A stretch of 64,000 nt of DNA from Limanda limanda. Taxonomy: Eukaryota; Chordata; Actinopteri; Pleuronectiformes; Pleuronectidae. Under the pieces are notes generated by a model, which worked only from the letters and a program-made list of their open reading frames with translations, was not told the origin of the DNA and ran no database searches. Of the stretch, positions 1 to 11,735 are shown piece by piece. The stretch is from assembly GCF_963576545.1 (NCBI RefSeq), contig NC_083642.1, positions 453,677 to 517,676 of the forward strand, read 5' to 3'. The first letter of the stretch is position 1. Every line of letters starts with the position of its first letter. A program made the position numbers and the translations under genes.

Positions 1-1700
1 TTCTTCTCGTATCTTTATTTACAGCAAAACTCAGCTGTGACGTTTCATTTTATCAGGAGCTGATTTTTTCACTGTACATGATGTAATTTATAAAATACAG
101 AGTTAGTATCAGCTGATACATAAAAAGACAGTGGATTAATTTAAGAATATTCTTTGATAATAAATTTAATATTTTTGTATTTTATGCTTCAGGCTGGAAA
201 TGGTTTGAATATATTGACTTGGTCATTATCTTCAGACGTTTCCAGACGAAGTATTCACTGAGTGAAGAAAACATCGGATCAATGATAAAAACGCATGATT
301 CTTTATTTTGTGCAACAGATTTCAAACATGGCTCTAAAACTGTTAAAATACAAATAACGATGGAATATTACGAAGTTTCCATCAGTGAATCAAAACGTAA
401 GAGTTCAGGTGGAAATACAAGAAAATCCGTTCTGCTGCTTTTTTCTGTTCCACGATGAACATCTCACCTGGTTCCTCCTGTTACACCAGTAAACTGTGAA
501 CTTTAAATATTCTGCATTTTCCTTTTTAAAGTTGGAGGAGACGGTTTCTGTTGTTTATGCACTTTGACTTTTTGCTTCACAATCCTATATTTTATCACTA
601 AGTAACGAGCGTAATAATATTTTTCTATATTTGAAGTATCTTATTGTATTCTCGTCTATTGACCGAGTCACTGAAATATATTTATTACTTATGATCCTTG
701 AGATGATAGTCACGATTCTTCATCTGGAGGTTTCTCATCATGTTCTTCCTCAGAGGTTTATTCTTTTGTGATTAAGGGGCGTGGTCTCTCCAGGGTTTAG
801 ACTCTACTTCTGATAAGTGACCCAACGTTTCCAGAAGCTTGAAGCTCAAGTCTGGTTCATGTCTTGTTATTTTCAAATATTTCAAAAGTAATTCTCCTTC
901 TGAGCGATCATCGACCTTCAATTCCCCTGAATAAAAGTATGGATAAGAAATGATTACCATTATTTACCATGAATCATAAACACTTCAACTTTCATGTTAA
1001 CCATTAATTCCTGAATATAAATCTGGAAGCACCAAACTTGCTTCAGTCATTCTGATGAAGTTCATCTTCATCTCGACCCTGAAGAACCTCACCAGGCTCA
1101 AGCTTCAGTTTGTTTTTCCTCTGAAACGAGCTGAGGACGAATCCACCGAAGGAAAAAGGATTCTGGGTATTTTGATAAAAAGAAGGTAGAACCAGCACAT
1201 GATCTTCCAAAGTGTCTTCTCTACATTAGAGATGAGTGATATCGATTCTATGCAGCTGATCATCGTCCTCCTGTGTTTTTACCTTTGATGTGCCACAGAC
1301 TCCTTTGATTTAAATATCATGTTTCTCATTTTGTACCAACTCATTATTTTTACTCTTCTTCGACACTGAGGCTGTAAAGGGAAAAATGTACCAGTTTGTC
1401 TTTCATTTATATTATTATATTATTCATAGTGTGTTTACTTTATAAGTTAAATTTGTGTATGGTGTTTTTTTATTAAATGTGTGGATGCAGTTGTTTTAAT
1501 AACATGTGACCCTGATCAATATAAAATAAACGTGAATATGGTCAAATGAATTTTATTTTCTCCTGCTCACACGGTGACTGTCACACTGCACTAAGTATAT
1601 TTATAGAAATGTTTTGTAACAGATAAAGACCATAAACTGTATAAAATGTCAATGTTGAATTTATGTCAAATTTATTTTCAATAAAAATATGTAATTTACT
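1..1700. other. AT-rich DNA, no gene recognised
   Basis: Both strands show only short ORFs with no recognisable domain, no convincing splice-framed exon and no repeat family that I can name. It may be intergenic or intronic to a gene outside the window. Confidence 0.5.
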
Positions 1701-1767
1701 GCTTCTAATGTGTGGAACATGATTTAAGGAACTTTAAACCAGAGCAAATTACTGCCATGCTTGTTAT

Positions 1768-1891
1768 GCCTCAGTGCATGATGGGAGTTCTCCCTCAGTG
1801 CATGATGGGAGTTCTCCAGCAGTGCATGATGGGAGTTCTCCAGCAGTGCATGATGGGAGTTCTCCAGCAGTGCATGATGGGAGTTCTCCAA
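1768..1891. repeat. 24-bp minisatellite, about 5 copies
   Basis: A unit containing GCATGATGGGAGTTCTCC is repeated about five times with few changes. The array ends directly against a partial copy of the foldback repeat family (ACCATAGATATATATATAAAG at about 1890). Confidence 0.9.
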
Positions 1892-2102
1892 CCATAGATA
1901 TATATATAAAGGCTAGATGTCTCGTCTGCGTTGCCGGCCAACAGAGCCGGACGTCAGTGTGATTCTTATTATCAGGACGGGTTCTAGACTCAGACACCAA
2001 CTCTACATTCAAGGTTAAACTTAAAATGCTCCTCTTTGATGAAGCTTATAGTTCTGGATCAGGTCCTGAAACATCCTTGGTGATGCTGCTGTAGGTCTAG
2101 AC

Positions 2103-2277
2103 CATAGACATATATAAGGCTAGATGCCTCGGCCAATGGAGTCGAACGTCACCTGAAGGCGGCCATCTTGCTGAGGGCGGCCCGCTCACCCATAACATTG
2201 TGTTGTAGTGGTACGTACTTTTTAAATAACCATAACTTACTCAATTTTCATCTAGTCTTTATATATGATATCTATGG
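2103..2277. mobile_element. short deleted foldback/MITE element
   Basis: It starts CCATAGACATATATAAGGCT and ends with the inverted form (AGTCTTTATATATGATATCTATGG), so it has terminal inverted repeats but only about 175 bp. Compared with the full elements at 2294-2735 and 20671-21104, the middle is missing. It keeps the GCGGCCATCTTGC stretch. Confidence 0.6.
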
Positions 2278-2293
2278 TCTAGACTGCTGGAGA

Positions 2294-2735
2294 CATAGAC
2301 ATATATAAAGACTAGATGTCTCGTTCGACGGAGCCGGACGTCACCACATGGCGGCCATCTTGCTAGGGGGCAGCTCGCTCACCCATAACATTGTGTTGGT
2401 AGTGGTGAATAACCATAACTTGCTCAATTTTCAACCGATTTTCAAACGGTCTGGTTTGTTATGAACGTCAGAGATGTAGATATGACACTGTATACTTATG
2501 AATAATTATGTTATTTTCTAAAAAAAATTAATAATTTATGCAGTGTCATAACTACATCTCTGACGTTTATAACAAACCAGACCGTTTGAAAATCGGTTGA
2601 AAATTGAGCAAGTTATGGTTATTCACCACTACCAACACAATGTTATGGGTGAGTGGGCCGCCCTCAGCAAGATGGCTGCCATGTGGTGACGTTCGACTCC
2701 ATTGGCCGAGGCATCTAGCCTTATATATGTCTATG
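2294..2735. mobile_element. foldback MITE, full copy
   Basis: About 440 bp, almost entirely palindromic: two arms of roughly 200 bp around an A/T-rich centre (TTATTTTCTAAAAAAAATTA). The ends read CATAGACATATATAAAGACT and its inverse. Each arm carries a GGCCATCTTGC block. There is no coding capacity, so it depends on a transposase encoded elsewhere. A second full copy lies in the hsd17b10 intron at 20671-21104. Confidence 0.8.
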
Positions 2736-2886
2736 GTCTAGACCTACAGCAGCATCACTAAGGATGTTTCAGGACCTGATCCAGAACTATAAGCGTCATC
2801 AAAGAGGAGCATTTTAAGTTTAACCTTGAATGTAGAGATGGTGTCTGAGTCTAGAACCCGTCCTGATAATAAGAATCACACTGATC

Positions 2887-4155
2887 CAGTCTTTAGGGAA
2901 CAGACGAGTTTCTCAGCTTCCTCATACTGTGCAGGAGGAAGAAAGCTGTCCTAGAGACTTGTTCTCTATGTGGGTCACATGTCCTGGTCCTAACTGAAGG
3001 TTCCTCACAGTGGAGCTGGGGACAAACCAACACCGAGGGGACTATCTGGTCCCACAGTGTTTCTCTGAGATGTTAAGGGACCATTACAAGGAGCTCAGTC
3101 TGAATGTAGAAGTAAGAAGTTGTGGGTTATCCAGTCCTCGATGTTCTTGAGACGTTCCTGAAGTAGAACTTGTGGTGGGAATTTGAATTTAATTCCCTGG
3201 TGAGGAAATAAAGCATCAGACTGAGTGATCAATTCAATGACATCAAAGTATTTTATTAATGGTCGAGAAACAATTTACAGAGATTTGAACACAAACAGAG
3301 TTACTGAGCAAACACTTGGCCAAGCGGGACAGATCCTCCACTGCAGGTGTCAAGGATCTGACTGATGGGGAGTGGGATGTGTAAGCTTCTATGATCAGCT
3401 CGAGGGTTCCACGCCATCCTCCGATATCAGGACGTGTCCAGTGCTTAGACATGTGAGGGGATGGGCAAAATGCCTGAAGCAGCTGAGACCAGAGCAGCTG
3501 ATCCCAGAGCAGCTGACCCTGAAGCAGCTGAGACCAGAGGAACTCCGTGTTTCACTTCTACAAAGTCACTGAGCGGCTGCTTCACGTGCAAAGCTCCTCA
3601 TAAGATGAAGAGTCCGAGGACAGAACATTGTGGAACTCCATGAGTAACTTGTGTGTGCATGGAAGAGTCATGGTTGACTAATTGAAATCTGTAAGTACAG
3701 TAATTCAGGCTCGAGGTAACAAATGCATATAAATACATACAAAGTTTATTAATATTATTTAAAAGTTATTTACTATTTAAGAGTAAACGATCTGTAACAT
3801 GAAGTTACTGAGTTACAGTTATATTTACAGTTACAGTTACAGTTATAGTTATAGTTACAGTTTCATTTAACCTGAAGCAAAGTGGAGAACAGAGAACATG
3901 AAGCTCCTCCACTGACTATAGGGGGCGCTGTGGAGTGAGTCACTGAGGTTAGACTCCACCTCAGTGTCGTCTTCAACCTGCAACAAATCAGTTTCAACCT
4001 TTATAAACACATTTATATTGTTTGTTAACGAGAACTGTATGTTTTAAAGTACTGTCTGTTGTGAACTGTATTATTATTAATAATTCTAATAACCATGTTT
4101 TGCTCCAGTGCTGCTCACCTTGTTGTGACCTCAGGATTGTGTGGCAGAGATCAGA
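2887..4155. other. flank downstream of CD300-like copy 1
   Basis: No complete gene is seen. At 3243-3452 the minus strand has a 69-codon ORF that ends at an AATAAA-type signal; I do not recognise it. At about 3460-3540 there is a short CAGCTGA-rich repeat. From about 3650 the sequence is homologous to the downstream parts of copies 2 and 3. It includes at about 3870-3980 (minus) a relic of the alternative tail-exon region (GTTGAAGACGACACTGAGG) found beside the other two copies. Confidence 0.55.
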
Positions 4156-6521
4156 TCAGGTTCGGTTTGGTTCATTGAGCTGGACCAGAGAGTAAAGTTC
4201 AAACTGCTCCACTGAGGAAGAGGAGGTCACTCTGTCGTCGGCCACCTCCTCATATTCTGCCTCCGCCTGCAGGAGGAAGAGCATCAGCTGCTTTCACTGA
4301 GGAAGAGGAGCTGAGGAAGAGCATCAGCTGCTTCCACTGAGGAAGAGGAGCTGAGGAAGAGCATCAGCTGCTTCCACTGAGGAAGAGGAGCTGAGGAAGA
4401 GCATCAGCTGCTTCCACTGAGGAAGAGGAGCTGAGGAAGAGCATCAGCTGCTTCCACTGAGGAAGAGGAAATGATCCAAACTCACCTCGTCTTCACCTGG
4501 AGATTCAGGAAACTCTGGAAAACACGTTGAGCAGGAATCAAATCATTTTGTTTATGAATCTACTAATTTCTTCATCCTGTGTGTGTGTGTGTCTGTGTGT
4601 GTGTGTGTGAGTGTAATCTTGCATTGTGTATTACCTGTGTGTTTACTGGTTCTGTTCCTGCAGAACACTATCACAGTCACGGAGATGATGATGATGACGA
4701 TGAAGATGATGACACTCACAGTCACCAGGACAGGTGTGATCTTGTGATTTGTGAATATGGGATATACAAATAAAATTTGATTGAATGATTGATCTTAATA
4801 ACATGAAATACATATTAAATCATTGATAGAAACATGAAGTTTGTGTTTAATCCTCCGAGCATCACTTCACTTCCTCTTCAGCCACGATGACATCACGATG
4901 AGTTTGAACGTGACTTTGTTCATTTTTCAGTTTCCTGATGAAACACCTTCTCACTGGTGGTTTACCTGAGGAGCAGATGACTCTTCACTGGTTCCAGGAG
5001 AGCTGGAGGTTGCAGATGACTCTTCACTGGTTTCAGGAGAGCTGGAGCTGGGAGCTGTGGCTGTGGCTGCTGGGAGAGATGTTGGAGAAGGTTCCACTGA
5101 CCAGTTCAGTGTCGTAGGTGAAGCTGTGAAACAATTACAAACACAACATACACACACATTATTACATTATCAACAGGGTGAATGGAGATTATGGTAACAA
5201 TGATTCATTGGTGTACAAATAAAATACATTTATAGAATATTTGTAGAATCTGAAACAGTTTTTGTAGAAACTCACCGTCTGTGACGATGATCTCAACCAT
5301 TTCGTCTGAGTCTGGAAGACGATAAGATCTCTTCAAACCACACGTGTACTGTCCAGAGTCGGACTTCCTCAGCTGTTTTATTGTCACATGAACAAATGTA
5401 GAAGATCGTGGATAAGTTCCTTCTTCGTATCTGATGCTGTATCTGTCTCTCTGAGCTGTGACGTCCTCTGTCTCAATCAGGATATTTCTGTCTCCACACG
5501 AGTTCCTGCAGAAACGCCTTGTCTTTCCAGAGAATCTAAACGAGCAGCTGACTGTGACGGATCCTCCTTCAGGTCCAGTGAACACAAGCTCAGTGAGACC
5601 GTCCTGCAACAAGGAGCCTGAAACATCAACACTCCTCCAGGTTAGCAGATGGGACACGGACCAAAGTAAGAAACCAGAGCACACGTTAAATAAATGATTC
5701 TCAAAGATGATTCTGTCTTTTCAGCTCGTTCTGATCTCACTGATGTTTGTTCAAGTGTTTCTGATCAGTTTGGTCTCAATGAGTTATTTGATTATATAAA
5801 AACAGGCGGAGACGTCATGATTGACAGCTGAGACTGACTCCTGATTGACAGCTGAGACTGACTCCTGATTGACAGCTGAGACTGACTCCTGATTGACAGC
5901 TGAGACTGACTCCTGATTGACAGCTGACAATGACTCCTGATTGACAGCTGAGACTGACTCCTGATTGACAGCTGAGACTGACTCCTGATTGACAGCTGAG
6001 ACCTGATGATTGACAGCTGAGACTGACTCCTGATTGACAGCTGTCACTGACTCCTGATGTTTTCTCACCACAGTTTCAAAGTCACTTCAAGAAATTCACA
6101 GAGACGACGCCTTTTCTTTCAGTTCCTGTTTTGTCTCAGGTTGAATTGACATCCGGGGAAAAATTTAACTTTAAATACGACTTAAAGACACCTTATATAA
6201 AATCAGATAAATAGATTAAATTATTATTTCCGGAAATTTGAAATGAAACAAGTAATAAATGTATCACACAAATTTCTAAACTTGAATTCTTGGAAACAAC
6301 GTTGTCACAGGAAATGAGTGAAACATGAGTCGACCACTTCTGCTGATAAACTCCAACTTTGAACCTGAAGTCATGAAACAGAACGAGTGAACGAGCCGAG
6401 GAGACGTAAAGAAACACGATCACATCTTATTAACTGCAAAGAAACAAACGAGTTTCAGAGAGAAAATAAAACGGATCAACTCACTGAGGAAGAAGAAGAT
6501 GAGGATGAGATGAGCGTTCAT
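4156..6521 (-). CDS. CD300/pIgR-like IgV receptor, copy 1 (complete, six exons)
   Basis: Exons (minus): 6485-6521, 5276-5617, 4966-5123, 4635-4740, 4486-4514, 4156-4266. All junctions are GT-AG and in phase, giving 783 nt and 260 aa. Exon 1 encodes the signal peptide (MNAHLILIFFFL). Exon 2 is one V-type Ig domain with the canonical cysteine pair (VSCSF and YTCGLK), an extra pair (FCRNSC) and the D-S-G-x-Y-T-C motif, as in CD300/CMRF35 and pIgR-like proteins. Exon 3 is a Ser/Thr/Pro/Glu stalk. Exon 4 is a transmembrane helix rich in Ile/Val followed by CRNR. Exons 5-6 form a tail with tyrosines at about residues 229 (AEYEEV) and 249 (ELYSLV), which are ITIM-like but not strict consensus. Expected at the plasma membrane of leukocytes. 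The ligand is unknown; CD300 members often bind lipids. The family is well supported, the exact orthologue is not. Confidence 0.88.
4271..4471. repeat. 40-bp minisatellite, about 5 copies, abutting tail exon 6
   Basis: A 40-bp unit containing TTCCACTGAGGAAGAGGAG is repeated about five times in the intron just upstream (minus sense) of exon 6 of CD300-like copy 1. Exon 6 itself contains nearly the same stretch (CTCCACTGAGGAAGAGGAGG at 4208-4227), so exon and array share an origin. In the transcribed sense each unit ends in CTTCCTCAG, a plausible 3' splice-site shape. Confidence 0.9.
4741..4795 (+). mobile_element. L2-type LINE 3'-tail fragment at the TM-exon acceptor
   Basis: GATTTGTGAATATGGGATAT followed by ACAAATAAAATTTGATTGAA matches the 3' end of the L2 element at 11685-11735. 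Copies 2 and 3 lack this segment at the same place. It sits immediately outside the transmembrane exon of copy 1, so it forms the intron sequence next to that 3' splice site. Confidence 0.75.
5815..6055. repeat. 24-bp minisatellite, about 10 copies, intron 1 of CD300-like copy 1
   Basis: The unit contains GATTGACAGCTGAGACTGAC with minor variants. The same array occurs in intron 1 of copies 2 and 3 with fewer units, so it predates the gene duplication and has changed length since. Confidence 0.95.
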
Positions 6522-6968
6522 GTTGAGGACTGAAGCTCTAACGCTGCTTCACTTCCTGCTTCACAGGAAGTCACCAAACGTGTCACTTCTCTAACGGATC
6601 TGAAGAAGAACACCCCCCCTCCCCCCCCCCAGGCTTGTTCACGCAGCGTTTCACATTCTTTCTTCTGTAACTTACAACTTATTCCACAAACTGATTTATT
6701 GTAATCATCTACAAAATGTGATCAAGGTTTAACAAAATTTGAAGAAATTATCTAAAGACTGAAACAAACAGGTCAGTGACCTCTGACCTCTGACCTCTGA
6801 CCTCTGGAATCCAACCAGTTCATCAGTGAACATTTACACCAAATTTAAAGAAGATTATTTTCTGAGTTCTGGAGACAAACTGTGAACATATATCTGGACA
6901 CTAGGGGGCGCCTGCTCAGAGACAAACTAACTGTTTCATCTTGTCCCAAGTTCCTGAAAGAATGTGTG
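6522..6968. other. 5' flank of CD300-like copy 1
   Basis: Homologous flanks exist upstream of copies 2 and 3, including a poly-C run, a short TGACCTC tandem repeat and a TAGGGGGCGC block. The shared sequence stops at 6968, where the L2 LINE begins. It probably contains the promoter, but no TATA box is clear. Confidence 0.5.
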
Positions 6969-7082
6969 TTTACGGTAAACTCACCGGTATATAGTTAAGG
7001 ACCCTCACATACCAGCCCCTCCTCTCTGGTGCTTTGTGACTCTGTGTTCTGTTTAAATCTCACACTCATAGTTTTAGCAGCG

Positions 7083-7958
7083 ATGTGTTCTCTCTCTCCC
7101 TCTCGCTCCACCGCTCTCTCCTGCTCCGAGTGTCTCATGTTTACTTGCTCCTCCGCCTCCATTAACAGTAGTGGTAAATGTAATAAATGTAGTATGTTGG
7201 TAGACATGGAGGCGAGGCTTAGCAACTTAGAAGCTCGGCTCCTCAGCTTAGAACCCCCGTTAGCTATAGTTAGCCGGCCCGTGCTAGCCGCAGCGAAGCC
7301 ACCTAGCTTAGCTTCAGCTAGCAGTCCCTCGACTTGCCCCGGGCAGCCGGGAGCCCAGGGCGGCTGGGTGACGGTCCGGAGGGGGCATAGTACCACCCAT
7401 AGAAAGCCCACGATTAAAGACCCACCAGCTCACGTCTCAAATAGATTTTCTCCACTCAGCGACGCACCCGCTGAGAATCAAACTCTGGTTATTGGCGACT
7501 CGGTTCTCAGAAACGTGAGATTAGCGACACCAGCGGCCATAGTCAATTGTATTCCGGGGGCCAGAGCCGGCGACATCCAATCCAAATTGAAGCTGCTGGC
7601 TAAAACTAAACGTAAATACAGTAAAATCGTAATTCACGTCGGCAGCAACGACTCCCGGCTTCGTATGTCGGAGGTCACTAAAGTTAATGTTGAGTCTGTG
7701 TGTGCTTTTGCTAAAACGATGTCGGACACAGTAGTTTTCTCTGGCCCTCTCCCTAACACTACAGGTGATGACATGTTTAGTCGCATGTTTTCTTTTAACC
7801 GCTGGCTGTCGAGGTGGTGTCCTGTAAACGGTGTGGGCTTTATAGATAATTGGCAAACTTTTTGGAGGAAACCTGGTCTTGTTAGGAGAGACGGCGTTCA
7901 TCCCACTTGGGATGGAGCAGCTCTCTTATCTAAGAATATTACTAAGTCTATCACATGA
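7083..7958 (+). CDS. LINE ORF1 with SGNH/GDSL esterase-like domain
   Basis: About 291 aa from the first ATG; the frame is open further upstream without another ATG. The N-terminal part has Cys-rich and coiled-coil-like stretches. The C-terminal half shows the SGNH hydrolase blocks: VIGDSVLRN (catalytic Ser), IHVGSNDS (Gly/Asn block) and [11 protein letters not shown] (Asp-x-x-His). Esterase-type ORF1 proteins are known in CR1/L2 LINEs, where they are thought to help RNP or membrane handling during retrotransposition. The ORF ends at a TGA (7956-7958), after which the same frame stays open into ORF2. Confidence 0.75.
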   Translation: MCSLSPSRSTALSCSECLMFTCSSASINSSGKCNKCSMLVDMEARLSNLEARLLSLEPPLAIVSRPVLAAAKPPSLASASSPSTCPGQPGAQGGWVTVRRGHSTTHRKPTIKDPPAHVSNRFSPLSDAPAENQTLVIGDSVLRNVRLATPAAIVNCIPGARAGDIQSKLKLLAKTKRKYSKIVIHVGSNDSRLRMSEVTKVNVESVCAFAKTMSDTVVFSGPLPNTTGDDMFSRMFSFNRWLSRWCPVNGVGFIDNWQTFWRKPGLVRRDGVHPTWDGAALLSKNITKSIT

Positions 7959-10900
7959 CAACCCAGAGTTGGGACCAGGAAGCAGAGCTGCAGTGCTAAT
8001 CACTTCTCTGCGCTCCCTCTGGATCAGTCACCCAACCGCATAGAGACTGTCTCTGTCTACCGTCAGATTCAATTATTTAAATTAAACAATAACAGAGCGA
8101 GAACTCACAATAATCTAATACAAATTAACACAACCTCTGGAACAACACAGGAAACTAAGACTTTCAAATGTGGTCTTTTAAACATTAGATCACTGTCCTC
8201 AAAGGCTATTTTAGTTAATGAACTAGTCTCAGACTACAACATAGATTTATTGTCCCTCACTGAGACGTGGCTGCATCCTGATGAATATGTCAGTTTGAAT
8301 GAATCTACTCCCCCCAGTCATATAAATTCACACGTTCCCAGGGAACTCGGGCGAGGAGGTGGAGTTGCTGCTATTTTTAACTCCAGTCTATCAATTAATC
8401 CTAAACCTAAACTTAGCTACAACTCATTTGAATGTCTTGTTCTTAATCTTCCACGTCAATCCAGGAAACACCAACAGCCAATCATATTTGCTGTAGTTTA
8501 TCGTGCTCCTGGGGCTTATACTGAATTTCTAACAGAATTCCCTGAGTTTTTATCAAACCTAGTCCTAAAGACAGATACAATTATTATTGTTGGTGACTTT
8601 AATATTCATGTTGACAATAATAAAGATAGCCTGAGCGTAGCATTTATTTCAATACTAGACTCAATTGGTTTTAGTCAGTGTGTGCATCAACCTACTCATT
8701 GTTGTAACCACACACTTGACCTTGTGTTATCATACGGTGTCAAAATTGAACATTTAACAGTACTTCCGCGTAATCCAGTACTATCAGACCATAATTTAAT
8801 AACCTTCGATTTTTCACTATCTGAATATATGCCCCTAATAAAAAACTCATTTTCTAGATGTCTACCTGATAGTGCTGTAGCTAAATTGAAGGAAATAATT
8901 CCGATTACATTTAAACCCGTATTATCCGTCGACATAAACAACAAATTCTTTAAAAACCCGAGCTCTATTGAGATTGACCACCTCGTAGAAAGCTCTGCAG
9001 ACTCATTACGATTAACATTAGACTCAATAGCGCCTCTAAAAAATAAATGTGTAAAACATATTCAATTAGCTCCGTGGTATAATTCCAAGACACATGAGTT
9101 GAAATAAATATCAAGAAAATTAGAAAGGAAGTGGCGCTCCAGCAACAGTGTTGAAAATCACCTAGACTGGAAGAGTAGTGTTACAGAATATAAAAAGGCT
9201 CTCCACAAAGCAAGAGCTGCCTATTACTCAAAACTAATAGAAGAGAATAAAAACAACCCCAGGTTTCTCTTCAGCACTGTAGCCAGGCTGACAGAGAGTC
9301 ACACCTCCACCGAACCCAGTATTCCTCCATCCCTAAATAGCAATATCTTTATGACCTTTTTTAATGATAAAATTCTAACTATTAGAAATAAAATCAACCA
9401 TCTCCTGCCCTAAATTGGCACTAATACCCTCCCAACAACAGAGATCTCAGAAACGGCTGAGAATCCTTCCCATTATTTAGACAGCTTCTCTCTGATCACC
9501 CGTGATCAGTTTACCAAAATAATATCAGGTTCTAAACCAACAACCTGTATTTTAGATCCGATTCCAACTAAATTACTTAAAGAAATTCTGCCCCTAATAG
9601 ATAATTTGTTACTTAACACAATCAATCTGTCATTATCATCAGGTTATGTACCACAGTCTTTTAAAATAGCTGTAATCAAACCCCTACTCAAAAAACCCAC
9701 CCTAGACCCAGAGGTTTTAGCAAATTACAGGCCAATATCTAATCTCCCCTTCCTATCTAAAATCTTAGAAAAAGTCGTAGCCAATCAGCTGTGTGAGTTT
9801 CTCCAGGAAAATAATATATATGAAGACTTTCAGTCTGGGTTTAGAACCAATCACAGCACAGAGACAGCCCTGGCAAAAGTCACTAATGACCTTCTAATAG
9901 CTTCAGATCAGGGACTTGTGTCTGTCCTCGTTCTGTTAGATCTCAGTGCAGCATTCCACACAATTGACCATCAAATTTTATTAGAGAGACTAAAACAGTT
10001 AGTTAACATTAAAGGAACGGCCTTAAACTGGTTTAAATCTTATTTTTCTGATCGCTCCCAATTCGTTCAAATTAATGATGAGTCATCTGTGCGCACCAAA
10101 GTTAACCATGGTGTCCCACAGGGGTCTGTGCTCGGCCCAATTTTATTCTCATTATATATGCTTCCACTAGGAAACATTATCAGGACACACTCGGTAAATT
10201 TCCACTGCTATGCGGATGACACCCAGTTATATTTGTCAATAAAACCTGATCAAAGTAATCAATTAACTAAACTTCGAGCATGTCTCAAGGACATAAAAAC
10301 CTGGATGACCCGCAATTTTCTCTTATTAAACTCAGATAAAACAGAGGTTATAATACTCGGCCCTAAACACCTTAGAGATACATTATCTAATGATATAGCT
10401 GCGCTAGATGACATTGCCCTTGCTTCCAATGACACAGTCAGGAACTTGGGAGTGATCTTCGATCCTGATTTGTCCTTTAATAGTCACTTAAAACAAATTT
10501 CTAGGACCGCGTTTTTCCACTTGCGTAATATCTCAAAAATCAGACATGTCCTTTCGCAAAAAGATGCAGAAAAACTAGTCCACGCCTTTGTTACATCGAG
10601 ACTGGACTATTGTAATTCATTATTATCAGGCTCCAGCAGCAAGTCGTTAAAGACTCTGCAGCTGGTCCAAAATGCCGCAGCACGTGTCCTGACGAGAACT
10701 AAGAAAAGAGAGCACATTTCTCCAGTATTAGCATCGCTACACTGGCTTCCTGTTAAATCTAGAATAGAATTTAAAATTCTCCTCCTCACCTTCAAGGCCC
10801 TTAATGATATGGCACCTCTTTACCTTAAAGAGATGTTAGTTCCATATCAACCTACTAGAGCACTCCGATCCCAGAACTCAGGTTTACTTGTCGTCCCTAA

Positions 10901-11051
10901 AGTCTCTAAAAGTAGAGTAGGAGCCAGAGCTTTTAGCCATCAAGCCCCACTGCTGTGGAATAATCTCTCACTTTCAGTTAGGGAAGCAGACACGCTCTGT
11001 TCCTTTAAAAGTAGACTCAAAACCTTCCTTTTTTATAAAGCTTATAGTTAG
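7959..11051 (+). pseudogene. LINE ORF2 (APE endonuclease + reverse transcriptase), two nonsense codons
   Basis: One reading frame runs from just after the ORF1 stop to 11051, broken only by TAA at 9105-9107 and TAA at 9411-9413. The N-terminal part is an apurinic/apyrimidinic-type endonuclease: [36 protein letters not shown]. The RT shows DLSAAFHTIDH, HGVPQGSVLGP and the catalytic CYADDTQLY. The usual Asp after AAF is His here. The C-terminus (LHWLPVKSRIEFK and following) is typical of fish L2 elements. With two stops the element cannot make a full ORF2 protein. No in-frame ATG occurs between the ORF1 stop and the endonuclease domain. Confidence 0.85.
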
Positions 11052-11735
11052 AGCTAATTAGTGCGATGTTCCAAAATTGATTAAATGGCAAAAACCCCTG
11101 ATGATGCTAAGACGCACAGGGAATTTATGACACAAGACACACGGAGCTTCTCTTTCCTGCTTCTCCTTCCTTTTCTCCATATTTATCACATCAAGATAAT
11201 TCTTATCTGATCAGTACATGTTACTAACTTGATTCTGTATCGTGCCAGCTGGTCGTCGTTGTAATGGAGGATCCTTTGTCGCGTTGGCATCGGATGATGA
11301 GGGACCACGACCGAGGCGGCAGCTGATAATGGATTCTAACTGGCGGCGGTGGACAATGACTGTGGATTATAGTGGATCTGGTCCTGATGCTGGATCGTGG
11401 TCTTGCTGCTGGCCAGAGACTGTGATTGCAGCGGGACTGCCTGACACATAGTATTGAAAAATGTTTAGCCTCATGGATGCTGCTAAAAATCCTGATGATG
11501 TTTTCTTACACTTGACATCTATTGCACTTCTGTCCGTCCTGAGAGAGGGATCCTCACACGTGTCTCTCTAAGGTTTCTACATATTTTTACCTGTGAAAAG
11601 GGTTTTTAGTAGTTTGTCCTGACTCTTGTTGAGGGTTAAGGACAGAGGATGTCACACAATGTTAAAGCCCCATGAGACGAATTGTTATTTGTGAATGTGG
11701 GCTATACAAATAAACTTGATTGAAAACTTGATTGA

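Larger units (their letters stand above)
1955..2886. repeat. large imperfect palindrome (nested inverted repeat)
   Basis: The left arm (about 1955-2210) is nearly the reverse complement of the right arm (about 2645-2886). Both arms carry the same unique sequence, for example GGATCAGGTCCTGAAACATC at about 2057 and its complement at about 2766. Between the arms lie two members of a foldback family. An inverted duplication of the flank together with the transposon explains this better than a simple insertion. Confidence 0.85.
6969..11735 (+). mobile_element. L2-clade non-LTR retrotransposon, near full length
   Basis: The element is about 4.77 kb. Its edges are set by comparison with the homologous empty sites after copies 2 and 3 (about 14636 and 17500), where AATGTGTG runs directly into TTATGATTTT. 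It encodes an esterase-like ORF1, then an APE endonuclease and reverse transcriptase in the same frame. The 3' UTR ends in TTGATTGA-type repeats (11716-11735), as in L2/CR1-like LINEs that lack poly-A tails. A target-site duplication is not obvious. Partial copies of its 3' end occur at 4741-4795 and 37298-37770. Confidence 0.85.

Noticed and set aside
3243..3452. 69-codon minus-strand ORF near an AATAAA signal as a gene
   Set aside because: No family recognised and no partner exons; kept only as a note in the flank description.
7521..7901. 126-codon minus-strand ORF
   Set aside because: Antisense to the LINE esterase-like ORF1, which has clear motifs.
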